The notes below the pieces were generated by a model. The model ran no database searches, had not been told where the DNA came from, and saw only the letters and a list, made by a program, of their open reading frames with translations. From Limnochordales bacterium (GTDB lineage: Bacteria > Bacillota > Limnochordia > Limnochordales > DUMU01): DNA of 64,000 nt. Numbering within the stretch: the first letter of the stretch is position 1; each line of letters starts with the position of its first letter. A program made the position numbers and the translations under genes. Positions 25,277 to 33,500 of this stretch are shown here, one piece after another. Where the stretch lies: contig JADBKP010000001.1 in NCBI GenBank assembly GCA_014896315.1, forward strand, positions 124,001 through 188,000. Direction: 5' to 3'.

Positions 25277-26422
25277 ATGTCAGAGCGCAAACCGAGCAAA
25301 TCCAGGATGCTGGTCGTATCATCATGCGGTACGAGCCTGTTGTTGAACAATGTATATCAGAGCCGATGCGGGTCCGGGGATGAACTGCGCCGTCTCTTGC
25401 AGCGGCATGCCAACAGCAAAGAAACTGAGATCCCTGCCGAAGACAAAGCACGAATCGACTGCCGGATCAACGAATGCCGCACTGCGCTCTTGCAGGCCGG
25501 CCCTGTCGAGGCCCGGCAGTTGAGTGCCGAACTCAACGGCCTGCTCGGACTCTACAAAGATCTACGACCGCGTCGCCAGGATCTGCTTTTCTTTCTCTCC
25601 ACGGACACGTATCTGGGCGAGGCGGTCAGCAGAATAATCGCCGAGTGGCTGCGGCAGTTTGAGATATCTCCGCAGCTGATTGCAATTGAGAATTTGGCTA
25701 CGAATTCGGTGGAAACATTCCGCTGGGGAGTACAAGAACTCACCAGCTGGTGTCAGAAGACTCTCCCCGGATATCGTAAGGATTACCATATCGTTTTCAA
25801 CGTCACCGGGGGCTTCAAAGGCGTGCAAGGGATACTAACCACACTGGGCCACGTGTATGCTGATGAGATAGTTTATATCTTCGAAGGTAGCGATGCTTTG
25901 CTGCGCATTCCGCACCTGCCGGTGCGCTGGGAGATGAAAGAGATACTGATGGAGCATATTACTGTCTTTCGCCGGTTGGCAAACCGCCAACGCGTCCCCC
26001 TTGCTGAGCTGGAGGGCGTGCCTACCAGCCTGTTCGAGGTGGAGTATGACGGAATGGCAGTCTTGTCCATCCTGGGGTCGATCCTGTGGGAACAGCATAA
26101 ACAGGAGTTATACTCCGTCCGCCTGCTTCCGCCCCCCAGTGATCGTATCCGGTATTCACGCCGCTTTGAACGAGATGTGGAAAAAGTAACCGATTCAAGC
26201 CTGCTCTACGTTCTCAACGAACAAATCGATGATTTCCACCGTTATCTTATAGAGAATCGCACCTACAATCCCAGTTCGCTCAATGTACACGAGGTGCATG
26301 AACCTCCTGTTCCCGGAGTGACCCACGAGTTTTACGCCTGGTCGCACCGGGATGCAGAGCGAGTCTATTTCCACTTTGATGGTAATGGAGCTGTACTGGA
26401 CCATCTCGGACCACATCTTTGA
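25277..26422 (+). CDS. CRISPR-associated CARF protein (APE2256/TIGR02619 type) with RelE-like C-terminus
   Basis: 381 residues, ATG 25277 with a G-rich ribosome site. Residues 10-215 are a CARF domain of the APE2256/TIGR02619 kind: MLVVSSCGTSLLLNN (ligand loop), LLFFLSTDTYLGEAVSRIIAEWL and IVFNVTGGFKGVQGILTTLGHVYADEIVYIFEGSDALLRIP. CARF domains bind cyclic oligoadenylates made by type III CRISPR Cas10. After a helical linker the last ~90 residues end in HEFYAWSHRDAERVYFHFDGNGAVLDHLGPHL, which looks like the strands of a RelE/ParE toxin (R-V-x-F-H-F then L-D-x-L-x-x-H). This is the layout of Cami1, a CARF-RelE mRNA interferase; I infer a cOA-activated ribosome-dependent RNase. No Cas10 or other cas gene is adjacent. 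A ring-nuclease role of the CARF domain is the alternative. Confidence 0.78.
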   Translation: MSERKPSKSRMLVVSSCGTSLLLNNVYQSRCGSGDELRRLLQRHANSKETEIPAEDKARIDCRINECRTALLQAGPVEARQLSAELNGLLGLYKDLRPRRQDLLFFLSTDTYLGEAVSRIIAEWLRQFEISPQLIAIENLATNSVETFRWGVQELTSWCQKTLPGYRKDYHIVFNVTGGFKGVQGILTTLGHVYADEIVYIFEGSDALLRIPHLPVRWEMKEILMEHITVFRRLANRQRVPLAELEGVPTSLFEVEYDGMAVLSILGSILWEQHKQELYSVRLLPPPSDRIRYSRRFERDVEKVTDSSLLYVLNEQIDDFHRYLIENRTYNPSSLNVHEVHEPPVPGVTHEFYAWSHRDAERVYFHFDGNGAVLDHLGPHL

Positions 26423-26491
26423 TCCATTGAGTTCGTACGGGAATAGATACCCTTCCACGCCGCGCGGTCGCCGCACAGCATAGGGAAAGAT

Positions 26492-26527
26492 CGGGGGTTC
26501 GGAGCATCCGAGCCCCCGGTCTATAAT
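26492..26527 (+). promoter_or_regulatory. Hairpin followed by TATAAT upstream of the Bce-like operon
   Basis: GGGGGTTCGGA (26493-26503) pairs with TCCGAGCCCCC (26507-26517), 11 bp with one G-T wobble and a 3-base loop. TATAAT follows at 26522-26527. The hairpin may end the CARF cassette transcript, while the -10 box may serve the response regulator 87 bases on. No good -35. Confidence 0.4.
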
Positions 26528-26613
26528 ACGGAGAGGGATACGCTGGCTGATCGCTGGCAAGCTGTTTACGTGGGCCATACCGCGACGGGAAACGGAGGTG
26601 CAACCAGGATCGG

Positions 26614-27330
26614 ATGCAGGCCTATCATGTGATGATAGTGGAAGACGACACCAAGATCGCAGCAATCCTGGCCGAAGAACTGGAAAGGTATGGCCACAGG
26701 GTCTCTCTCGCCCGGGATTTTGGGCAAATAAAAGAGGAGTTTCTCCGCCTCAAGCCGGACCTGGTCATCCTGGACATCAACCTGCCACGGTTTGACGGCT
26801 ATTATTGGTGCCGGCAGATCCGCACCGTGTCTAAGGTCCCCATCGTCTTCATTTCGGCCCGGGACGACGACATCGACCAGGTGCGGGCACTGGAAAATGG
26901 GGGCGATGACTATATAACCAAGCCCTTCACCCTGGAATTGGTCCTGGCCAAAGTAAACAGCATTCTGCGCCGGACCTACGGCGAATACGCCATAGGGCGC
27001 GACCCGCAACTTCTCCGGGTAGGCGGCCTGCTGCTAAATAGCGCGACCAACCGGGTCGCCCGGGAGGAGAAGGAGAGCGAGCTCACCCCCAAGGAGTTTC
27101 GCCTTCTCTGGCTCCTGGCAGAACGGGCGGGGGAGATCGTCAGCCGGGAGGAGCTGCTTGAGGCTCTCTGGGACGACACCGAATTCGTCGATGACAACAC
27201 GCTAACGGTCAACGTCGCCCGCGTCCGCCGCCGGCTCGAGGAGCTCGGATTGCCGGGGGCAATCGAAACCAAGCGGGGTCAAGGCTACCGGCTCAATCTG
27301 ACCCCGAGCGGGGACGATCGCGTACCATGA
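26614..27330 (+). CDS. OmpR-family response regulator, BceR-like
   Basis: 238 residues. Receiver domain: acidic pair DD at 11-12, phosphoacceptor Asp54 in VILDINLP, conserved Lys103 in ITKPF. A winged-helix output domain follows (residues ~135-230: LTPKEFRLLWLLAERAGEIVSREELLEALWDD ... VDDNTLTVNVARVRRRLEELG ... ETKRGQGYRL). The gene overlaps the kinase start by 4 bases and is followed by an ABC transporter of the Bce type, so it is the regulator of a peptide-antibiotic sensing and detoxification module. A perfect BceR-type box lies in front of the transporter genes. Confidence 0.93.
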   Translation: MQAYHVMIVEDDTKIAAILAEELERYGHRVSLARDFGQIKEEFLRLKPDLVILDINLPRFDGYYWCRQIRTVSKVPIVFISARDDDIDQVRALENGGDDYITKPFTLELVLAKVNSILRRTYGEYAIGRDPQLLRVGGLLLNSATNRVAREEKESELTPKEFRLLWLLAERAGEIVSREELLEALWDDTEFVDDNTLTVNVARVRRRLEELGLPGAIETKRGQGYRLNLTPSGDDRVP

Positions 27331-27350
27331 GCATGAGCATGAGCATGAGC
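27327..27350 (+). repeat. (ATGAGC)4 hexanucleotide microsatellite
   Basis: Four perfect tandem ATGAGC units at the 5' end of the kinase gene. Gain or loss of units keeps the frame but changes the number of start codons and the spacing to the upstream ribosome site. Confidence 0.95.
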
Positions 27351-28514
27351 ATGGGCACGAACACAGGAATGATGAACATGCGAAGGTATATCTGGGCCTT
27401 CCTCCGCGACCGGGCAGTATACATAGCTGCATACGCCGCCTTCGGCACCGTGACCGTAGCCGTGGTCCAGCTCGATCTCTGGCTCTCCTCGGCAAGCCTC
27501 CAATTGAGCAACGTTCTGTACCTTTACCTTCTGGGCCTGGTAGGACTGGTCGTGGTGCTCGCCGTCGATTACCAGCGACAGGCAGCCTTCTGGCGCTGGT
27601 CCGAGGAGCGAAGCAGGCTCTGTACCGGAGAACCCCCCCGCTCCCTCTCTCTGGATGAACTGGCGCTCCTTCCGGAGCCCCGCACGCTGGAGCAGGAAAA
27701 CTTCTCTCAGGCCTGGTCCGCGCTTTACGGCCGTCTCCGGTCCGAGCTGGCCAGGGAACAAGAGCGAGGAAGGCGGAATATCCGGTTTCTCAGCCAGTGG
27801 GCGCACCACATGAAAACCCCGCTCGCCGTGATCGCCCTGGAGATCCAAAAAGGCCGCAAACACCCCCTGCCGCCCGAATTGGAGGCAATCCTGAGCAGCA
27901 TTGAGGAGGAGACCGAGCGGCTCAACCACTCGTTACAAATGTTGTTGAACGTCGTGCGCCTGGAAGACTTCACCGCCGATTTCCGGGTTGAGCCCGTCGA
28001 TCTGGTGGAGTTGTTGCGACGTCTGATCAACGACCACAAACGGTCGTTCATCAACCATCGTGTCTACCCTAAGCTGGAACTGGCAGAGGAGAGCCAACAG
28101 GCTCTTGCCGGCACCTGGCTTGTCCGCAGCGATGCCAAATGGCTCCGCTTTGTGCTGGAGCAGCTCCTCTCCAACGCCATCAAGTACTCATCCCGGCCCG
28201 AGCGCGATGGGCAGGTCATCTTCCGCCTGAGCCGTGCCGGAGAGGATACGGTGCTCGAGATCGCCGACAACGGCATCGGTATTCCCCCTGAGGATCTCGA
28301 CCGGGTCTTCGAACCGTTCTACACCGGCACCAATGGCCGGGCCTTCCCTCAGTCCACGGGCCTCGGGCTCTACCTCGCCTGGGAGGTCTGCAACCGGCTG
28401 GGTCACGGCCTGCGCCTGGAATCCCGCCGGGGCGAGGGCACGCGGGTCTTCCTGCACTTCCCGCACGACTACGCCATCTTTTCAGGCCTGGAGACTGAGA
28501 CCGTGATCAGCTGA
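27327..28514 (+). CDS. Sensor histidine kinase, BceS-like intramembrane type
   Basis: 395 residues if read from the first ATG, which overlaps the regulator stop (ATGA). The first 24 bases are four perfect copies of ATGAGC, giving MSMSMSMSM and several in-frame start codons; the conserved protein begins around MRRYIWAFLRDR. Two transmembrane helices (about 31-50 and 63-82) with almost no extracellular loop mark an intramembrane-sensing kinase. H-box FLSQWAHHMKTPLAVI has the phospho-His at about residue 160. N-box EQLLSNAIKYS, G1 DNGIGIPPEDLDRVFEPFYTG and G2 TGLGLYLAWEV are intact. BceS kinases do not sense antibiotics directly but through the BceAB transporter, which is encoded next. Confidence 0.9.
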   Translation: MSMSMSMSMGTNTGMMNMRRYIWAFLRDRAVYIAAYAAFGTVTVAVVQLDLWLSSASLQLSNVLYLYLLGLVGLVVVLAVDYQRQAAFWRWSEERSRLCTGEPPRSLSLDELALLPEPRTLEQENFSQAWSALYGRLRSELAREQERGRRNIRFLSQWAHHMKTPLAVIALEIQKGRKHPLPPELEAILSSIEEETERLNHSLQMLLNVVRLEDFTADFRVEPVDLVELLRRLINDHKRSFINHRVYPKLELAEESQQALAGTWLVRSDAKWLRFVLEQLLSNAIKYSSRPERDGQVIFRLSRAGEDTVLEIADNGIGIPPEDLDRVFEPFYTGTNGRAFPQSTGLGLYLAWEVCNRLGHGLRLESRRGEGTRVFLHFPHDYAIFSGLETETVIS

Positions 28515-28528
28515 GTGTGAAACAAACG

Positions 28529-28542
28529 TGACACGCTTGTAA
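28529..28542 (+). promoter_or_regulatory. BceR-type operator upstream of the ABC transporter
   Basis: TGACACGCTTGTAA matches the published BceR-type consensus TNACA-N4-TGTAA exactly. It lies between the kinase stop and the transporter ATPase, 125 bases before the latter. A second half site TGTAAG follows 21 bases later (28559-28564). Confidence 0.75.
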
Positions 28543-28666
28543 GACTTCCTAGCAGCAGTGTAAGCAAAATCGATGGCAACAACAAATGCCTTCCTTTACC
28601 CTTGCCTGGTGAGGGTCTGACAATACCCGATCAGTTGACCCGATCTGCTTAAGTAGGCATTGCACT

Positions 28667-29455
28667 ATGGTCATCCTGCAAGCCCGGGGCCTGACCAAGG
28701 TCTACGGCGGCGGGCGGGGCAAGGTAGCCACCCGCGCTCTTGACAATTTCTCCCTCGAAGTTCACAAAGGCGAATTCGTCGGCATCATGGGTCCGTCCGG
28801 CAGCGGCAAGACGACCCTCCTCAACCTGCTCGCCACCATTGACCGGCCTACGGCGGGGACAGTTCACATAGAGGGGGTTGACACCGCCACCCTGCGCGGC
28901 GAGGAGCTCGCGCTCTTTCGCCGTCGCCGCCTCGGCTTCATCTTCCAGGACTTTAACCTGCTCGACAGCCTGACCATCGGCGAGAACATCGCGCTTCCCC
29001 TGGTCCTCGACCGAGTGCCGGTGGCCAAGATCAAGGCCCGGGTCAACGCCATAACCCAGCGTCTGGGCATAGCCGGTATCCTCAACAAATACCCCTACGA
29101 AGTCTCCGGCGGCGAGCAGCAGCGGGCGGCCGCCACCCGGGCGATCATCCACGAACCGGCCATCATCCTGGCCGACGAACCTACCGGCAACCTCGACTCC
29201 CGTTCAGCCCGGGATCTCATGGAGACCCTCACCCTGCTCAACACGGCCGCTGGCGCCACCATCACCATGGTTACTCACGACCCCTTCGCCGCCAGCTTCT
29301 GCCGCCGCATCCTTTTCATCCGCGACGGCCGCCTCTACAACGAGATCCACCGGGGCGAGAGCCGGCAGCAGTTCTTCCAGCAGATCCTGGATGTTCTTTC
29401 GCTGATTGGGGGTGGTGCGGATGAACCGCATGAGTCTGTGGCATCTCGCCGCTAG
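28667..29455 (+). CDS. ABC transporter ATP-binding protein, BceA-like
   Basis: 262 residues. Walker A GPSGSGKTT (residues 42-50), Q-loop FIFQDFNLLDSLTIGEN typical of the MacB/LolD/BceA group, signature VSGGEQQR, Walker B IILADEPTGNLDS with catalytic Glu, and switch His in MVTHDPF. The start codon has only a weak ribosome site. The next gene, encoding the ten-helix permease, overlaps its end. With BceR/BceS-like proteins it forms a Bce module that senses and frees cell-wall antibiotics from lipid II-cycle targets. The operator box upstream supports inducible control by the regulator at 26614. Confidence 0.92.
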   Translation: MVILQARGLTKVYGGGRGKVATRALDNFSLEVHKGEFVGIMGPSGSGKTTLLNLLATIDRPTAGTVHIEGVDTATLRGEELALFRRRRLGFIFQDFNLLDSLTIGENIALPLVLDRVPVAKIKARVNAITQRLGIAGILNKYPYEVSGGEQQRAAATRAIIHEPAIILADEPTGNLDSRSARDLMETLTLLNTAAGATITMVTHDPFAASFCRRILFIRDGRLYNEIHRGESRQQFFQQILDVLSLIGGGADEPHESVASRR

Positions 29456-31490
29456 AAACGTCTGGCAAAACCGCGGCCGCTACCTGGCCTACCTGGGCAG
29501 CGCCGCCTTTGCCGTCATGATCTACTTTCTCTACAGTGCCCTCATCTACCACCCTGAACTGCAAAGCGGCTACCGGGGCGCCCGGTTTGCGGTGGAAGGC
29601 ATGCGGGCCGCGGCGGTGGTGGTCGCCGTCTCCACCTTTCTCTTCCTTCTCTACTCCAACTCCGCCTTCATCCGTTCCCGGATGAAAGAGTTCGGCCTTC
29701 TCAGCCTGCTCGGCTTCTCCCGCCGCCAGCTGGTGCGCCTGATCCTTGCCGAAAGCCTGATCGTGGGAACCTTTGCCGTGGCGAGCGGCCTCGGCTTGGG
29801 CCTGCTATTCCTGAAACTCTTCTTCCTGGCCGTCTCGGCCCTGCTGGGGCTTACGGAATCAGAGCAGATTCCCCTCTATGCCGGCACACCGGTCTGGGTC
29901 TCTACCATTCTGGTCTTCGGTTCATTCTTCGTGGTAGTCTCCCTGGCTTCTCTTGGAACGGTACTGCGCCGCAACATCATCGACCTGGTGCGGGCTGGGC
30001 GGCAACCCAGGGGCAGCCCTACGTTCTCCCGCTGGCTGGCCATCCTTGGCCTGCTCCTGGTAGTCGGAGGATACGTCTGGGCTTCCATACCCAGGCCGAT
30101 TGTAGTCATTTCAGGTGTAATACCGGTGACCGCCATGGTCTCCGTCGGTACATACTTCCTGATCCGCGAAGGGTCAATCGCCCTGCTCTCCTGGCTGCAC
30201 CGGCGTGAGGCTTTCTTCTACCGCCCCGTGCCCTTCTTGACCGTGAGCCAGCTGGTGTATAAGCTGCAGGACAACTACCGGGTGCTCTCCGCGGTGTCGA
30301 TCCTGGTGGCGGTCATTCTGACCGCGGTGGGCACGGCATATACCATGTACGTGATGGTGTTGCAGGATACCGTCGACAGTTACCCGCAAGCAATCCAGGT
30401 AGTGCAACGAGGTTCGGTTGAACCGTCAGCCACAGTCGCTCAGGTAGAAGCAGTACTGCGTAAGCACGGCGTAACCGGCATGCACTACCGGGAGCTACTC
30501 ACCTGGACCGCCAGTTTGCGCAGCGAGCCGCCCGGCGAAGACTACCAGGGCCAAAACCAGGGCCAGGGACAGGGACAGGGCAGTCAGGAAGCGGGCCGGC
30601 CAAACGAAATCGCGATCACGCCTATTCCTTACAGCTTTTACGCTAGCGTGGAGAGGCCGCAAGGAGAGCGCTTCCAGCTGGACCGGCCGGGAATGGCGAT
30701 CCGTGTATACCCCTTCATCATCCGCAAGCAATACCGAACGTCGCCCCAGCCTGTAACCCGCTACCTGGTCATTCCCGCGTCGGGAGCGGGCCTGGGGCAG
30801 GCGAGAAACAATTACATAACTCTTGAGGTTATCCCCGATCAGTCCGGCCGCCTCTTAAACCAGCTGCCGGAAGGGAACAACCTCCTCGTTCTCGATGACG
30901 GGGACTTCGCCAGTTTGCTGCAGCGCGTGCCGGCAGCACAGCGGATCCATATCGCTATGTGGAACGGGAAGGCATGGAAAGACCGGGCGGTGGAACGGGC
31001 GGTGGCCGAGCTCCGTACCCTTTTCCCGGCTGGCGGCCCGGTGCAGATAACCGCGGCGGTGGAGGGTTACCGGGCGTCGCTCAGCACCATGGGCGTGGTG
31101 CTCTTCATCGGCGTCTTCGTCTCCCTGGTCTTCTTTGCCGCCTGCTTCAGCCTGCTCTACTCCCGGCTCTTCACCGAGATCGAGGACGATCGCCGCTACC
31201 TGTGGCAGCTGGCACGGGTGGGGGTGAGCGGGCGGGAGCTCCGGCGTCTGGCTCTCCAACAGGCTGCCATCATCTTCTTCATCCCCTTCCTTGCCGGCCT
31301 GCTGCATTCCACCTTCGCCATGCAGGCCCTGGGCACGCTCACCGGGCGCATGGTGCTACAATACGGCTGGCTTGTAGCCTGCGGCTACCTGCTGCTCTAC
31401 GGCCTGGCCTTCGCCGCCACGGCCGGCTTCTACTGGCGCTCGCTGCATACCGGCTTGAGCGGCCGCATGGGCAGGGAGTTGGCCGTCTAG
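29421..31490 (+). CDS. FtsX-like ABC permease, BceB-like
   Basis: About 689 residues, start ATG 29421 with GGGGGTGG upstream (overlaps the ATPase gene by 35 bases). Ten predicted helices: one near the N-terminus, a block of FtsX-type helices (70-270), a large extracellular loop of about 220 residues between helices 7 and 8, and a last FtsX block (about 550-685) with YSRLFTEIEDDRRYLWQLARVG. That topology is the BceB signature; the large loop contacts the antibiotic target. Inside the loop lies a low-complexity stretch QGQNQGQGQGQGSQ encoded by tandem GGN-CAG units, probably a slippage product. It completes the regulator-kinase-transporter module. Confidence 0.9.
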   Translation: MNRMSLWHLAARNVWQNRGRYLAYLGSAAFAVMIYFLYSALIYHPELQSGYRGARFAVEGMRAAAVVVAVSTFLFLLYSNSAFIRSRMKEFGLLSLLGFSRRQLVRLILAESLIVGTFAVASGLGLGLLFLKLFFLAVSALLGLTESEQIPLYAGTPVWVSTILVFGSFFVVVSLASLGTVLRRNIIDLVRAGRQPRGSPTFSRWLAILGLLLVVGGYVWASIPRPIVVISGVIPVTAMVSVGTYFLIREGSIALLSWLHRREAFFYRPVPFLTVSQLVYKLQDNYRVLSAVSILVAVILTAVGTAYTMYVMVLQDTVDSYPQAIQVVQRGSVEPSATVAQVEAVLRKHGVTGMHYRELLTWTASLRSEPPGEDYQGQNQGQGQGQGSQEAGRPNEIAITPIPYSFYASVERPQGERFQLDRPGMAIRVYPFIIRKQYRTSPQPVTRYLVIPASGAGLGQARNNYITLEVIPDQSGRLLNQLPEGNNLLVLDDGDFASLLQRVPAAQRIHIAMWNGKAWKDRAVERAVAELRTLFPAGGPVQITAAVEGYRASLSTMGVVLFIGVFVSLVFFAACFSLLYSRLFTEIEDDRRYLWQLARVGVSGRELRRLALQQAAIIFFIPFLAGLLHSTFAMQALGTLTGRMVLQYGWLVACGYLLLYGLAFAATAGFYWRSLHTGLSGRMGRELAV
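30541..30592 (+). repeat. Gln/Gly hexanucleotide tract in the permease loop
   Basis: Repeating CAGGGN units encode alternating Gln and Gly in the extracellular loop of the permease. In frame, so length can vary without breaking the gene. Confidence 0.85.
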
Positions 31491-31628
31491 CATGTGGGGA
31501 ACCAAGAGGCCGGCTGGCCGCGCCGGGGCGTCCTCAGGTCGAAGCTGCCGACGTCCCGGCGCAAGGCCTCGCCCTTCCTAATCTCGCCGTGATTTCACCT
31601 GTGGATACGCTTCTCCTCACCAGCCGGC
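31491..31628. other. Convergent intergenic region
   Basis: 138 bases between the permease gene and the converging glycosidase gene. No T-run terminator or other element seen. Confidence 0.3.
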
Positions 31629-33386
31629 TCAATTCCCCGCTCTCGTCGCGAACACCCTGAAGAGAGCTGCGAGCTCTTCGGGGCGAACGAAAACGTACCT
31701 ATCGCCTGTGGACCGGGCGAGCTCCACCAGGTCCTCCATGGTATGTGACCAGTTATGAATGAAACCGTGCACGAACGCAGGTCGGGGCGCATCGTGCAAC
31801 AGGCGGTCCAGTTCGGCGCCCATTCTCACACCCCCGGATCCGAGAGCCCGGAAGACGGGAACGACGCGCTCCCCGGCGTTCAGCAGCATATTGGCCTGCT
31901 TATACCCGGCAACACGCTGGCCGTAGTCCGGGTAGATGGCCCGTAGCCCGGGAATGTGGCTGGCGTACAACTCCAGGACCCAGTCAGGAACTGGGCCTTC
32001 ACCCGCCATCGGCCAGATCATGTCGAGCCCCAGCCGCTCCATGTAGCGGGCAGTCAGCTTCAGGAAGCCCTCTACGGCCTCCTCGCGGGAAGCAAGAGCC
32101 TCTCCGTAATGCTCAAGATACGCGTACCCTATCCCCGATACCGCACACAAGAAGGAGTCGGACGGGCGACGAGTTCGCTGCAGGTAATCAAGGACGTCCG
32201 GCATCAGGTCGAGGGCAAGCGGACCGATCGTCCATCCTATCGGCACCTCGCCATGAGCGGGACTGTCCCAGTACTTGCGGAAAAAGTTGAGCCAGGCCTG
32301 CAGGTTATCCCCATCTGAGAGGATATACGAGATATACGCCGCATCTTCTCGCAACACACTCTCGCCCGCCCGTTCCGAACTGCCCAGATAAATGGGCACC
32401 TCCCTGGCTCCGCTATGAACGCTCAGGTTACTCGCATGATCTGTGGGAACAAGGTATTTCCCAAAACGGCTAAATAGCGTGACACCAGCCTGCTCACCCG
32501 GCCCGACGCCATCTCCACGCCAGGGATAACCAAGAACCGGGATGTTGACCGGTGAATCCCGCAGCACCTGCACTGTGACACGCATTTCATCAACGGGAGA
32601 GTTCCCGGGCTCCCGTCCATCCTTGCTGCCTGATTGCCACCAGACAAAGACGCGCTGCTGGATCAGATAGTCACGCAACGCCAGGATCGTCGGATGCAGC
32701 ATGGCCAGAACCCGGTCTGTGAGGTAGGGCCGCAACGTGGTCCATGCCCATTCATAAGCCTCAGCACTGGTTTTGAACCTGTCCCGTAGATCCTCTACGA
32801 TAGGAAGCTCATACCGGTCAGCATACCGTTCAGCATACTCAGGATAGGTGATAAGTAACTTCTTGACCCCGGCCAGCATCGTAGCCACGTTAACAGTAGC
32901 CGGCAGCTTCGGATCGACAACTACCTGGCCCTGGAGCTCGCCACGGAACTGGCGGATCAAGTCGAAGGTTTCCGTCAGCCCCAGTTGCTGCAGCTCATCC
33001 ACATCTCCCCGCTGCTTGAGCCACTCCGCCCACTGGCCGTCGAACTCGCCAAGCAGGAAGTATATCCGCGGCTGCTTCTGGTTGACTATGCCCTGCAACA
33101 AGAGCATGGTCAGCTGCAAATCTTCCGGAAAAGCCCGGAGGTCCGCCACCAGCAACCGCCGGGCGATCGCCGGTGTGGGGGGCAGTACACGCTCCCTCGC
33201 CACCTCTTCCACCCCTTCGCTCATGTTAACGGTATCACCGACCAGTGCCGGCTTGCCGTCGTCACACTGCGCTACCATGACCCAGCCAAGAACCGTGACC
33301 AGGAAGACCCCGAACAAGAGTCCAAACGGCAGCGGTCGCCACCTTATGAGTCCGACGACCTCTAAAGTTCGCAACCGCCCGCCCAT
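31629..33386 (-). CDS. GxGYxYP-type putative secreted glycosidase
   Basis: 585 residues from ATG 33386, with AAAGGAGG upstream. A signal peptide/anchor (PLPFGLLFGVFLVTVLGWVMVAQC) comes first. A short N-terminal alpha/beta domain (RRLLVADLRAFPEDLQLTMLLLQGIVNQKQPRIYFL) is the known partner of the GxGYxYP catalytic domain, whose signature appears as VSGIGYAYLEHYG near residue 420; DAAYISYILSDGDNLQAWLNFFRKYW is another conserved block. These proteins are predicted carbohydrate-active enzymes of unproven activity, often beside sugar-binding proteins. Here the upstream gene on the same strand is such a binding protein, separated by 114 bases with a strong stem-loop. The Tyr-Pro end of the motif is Tyr-Leu here. 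Confidence 0.82.
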   Translation of the reverse strand: MGGRLRTLEVVGLIRWRPLPFGLLFGVFLVTVLGWVMVAQCDDGKPALVGDTVNMSEGVEEVARERVLPPTPAIARRLLVADLRAFPEDLQLTMLLLQGIVNQKQPRIYFLLGEFDGQWAEWLKQRGDVDELQQLGLTETFDLIRQFRGELQGQVVVDPKLPATVNVATMLAGVKKLLITYPEYAERYADRYELPIVEDLRDRFKTSAEAYEWAWTTLRPYLTDRVLAMLHPTILALRDYLIQQRVFVWWQSGSKDGREPGNSPVDEMRVTVQVLRDSPVNIPVLGYPWRGDGVGPGEQAGVTLFSRFGKYLVPTDHASNLSVHSGAREVPIYLGSSERAGESVLREDAAYISYILSDGDNLQAWLNFFRKYWDSPAHGEVPIGWTIGPLALDLMPDVLDYLQRTRRPSDSFLCAVSGIGYAYLEHYGEALASREEAVEGFLKLTARYMERLGLDMIWPMAGEGPVPDWVLELYASHIPGLRAIYPDYGQRVAGYKQANMLLNAGERVVPVFRALGSGGVRMGAELDRLLHDAPRPAFVHGFIHNWSHTMEDLVELARSTGDRYVFVRPEELAALFRVFATRAGN

Positions 33387-33425
33387 CCTACCGCCTCCTT
33401 TGACGCCGGGCCTGTGGCAAGCTTT

Positions 33426-33458
33426 CGGGCTGCGGGCGGAAGATGCACCCGCAGCCCG
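33426..33458 (-). terminator. Intercistronic stem-loop between binding protein and glycosidase
   Basis: Perfect 11-bp inverted repeat CGGGCTGCGGG / CCCGCAGCCCG with an 11-base loop and no T-run. Same position and style as the hairpin at 979-1013: directly after a binding-protein gene and before an enzyme gene. Confidence 0.6.
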
Positions 33459-33500
33459 TTGCACGTGATGCTGCTCACCGCGTCACCGGGGGTAAAGCCT

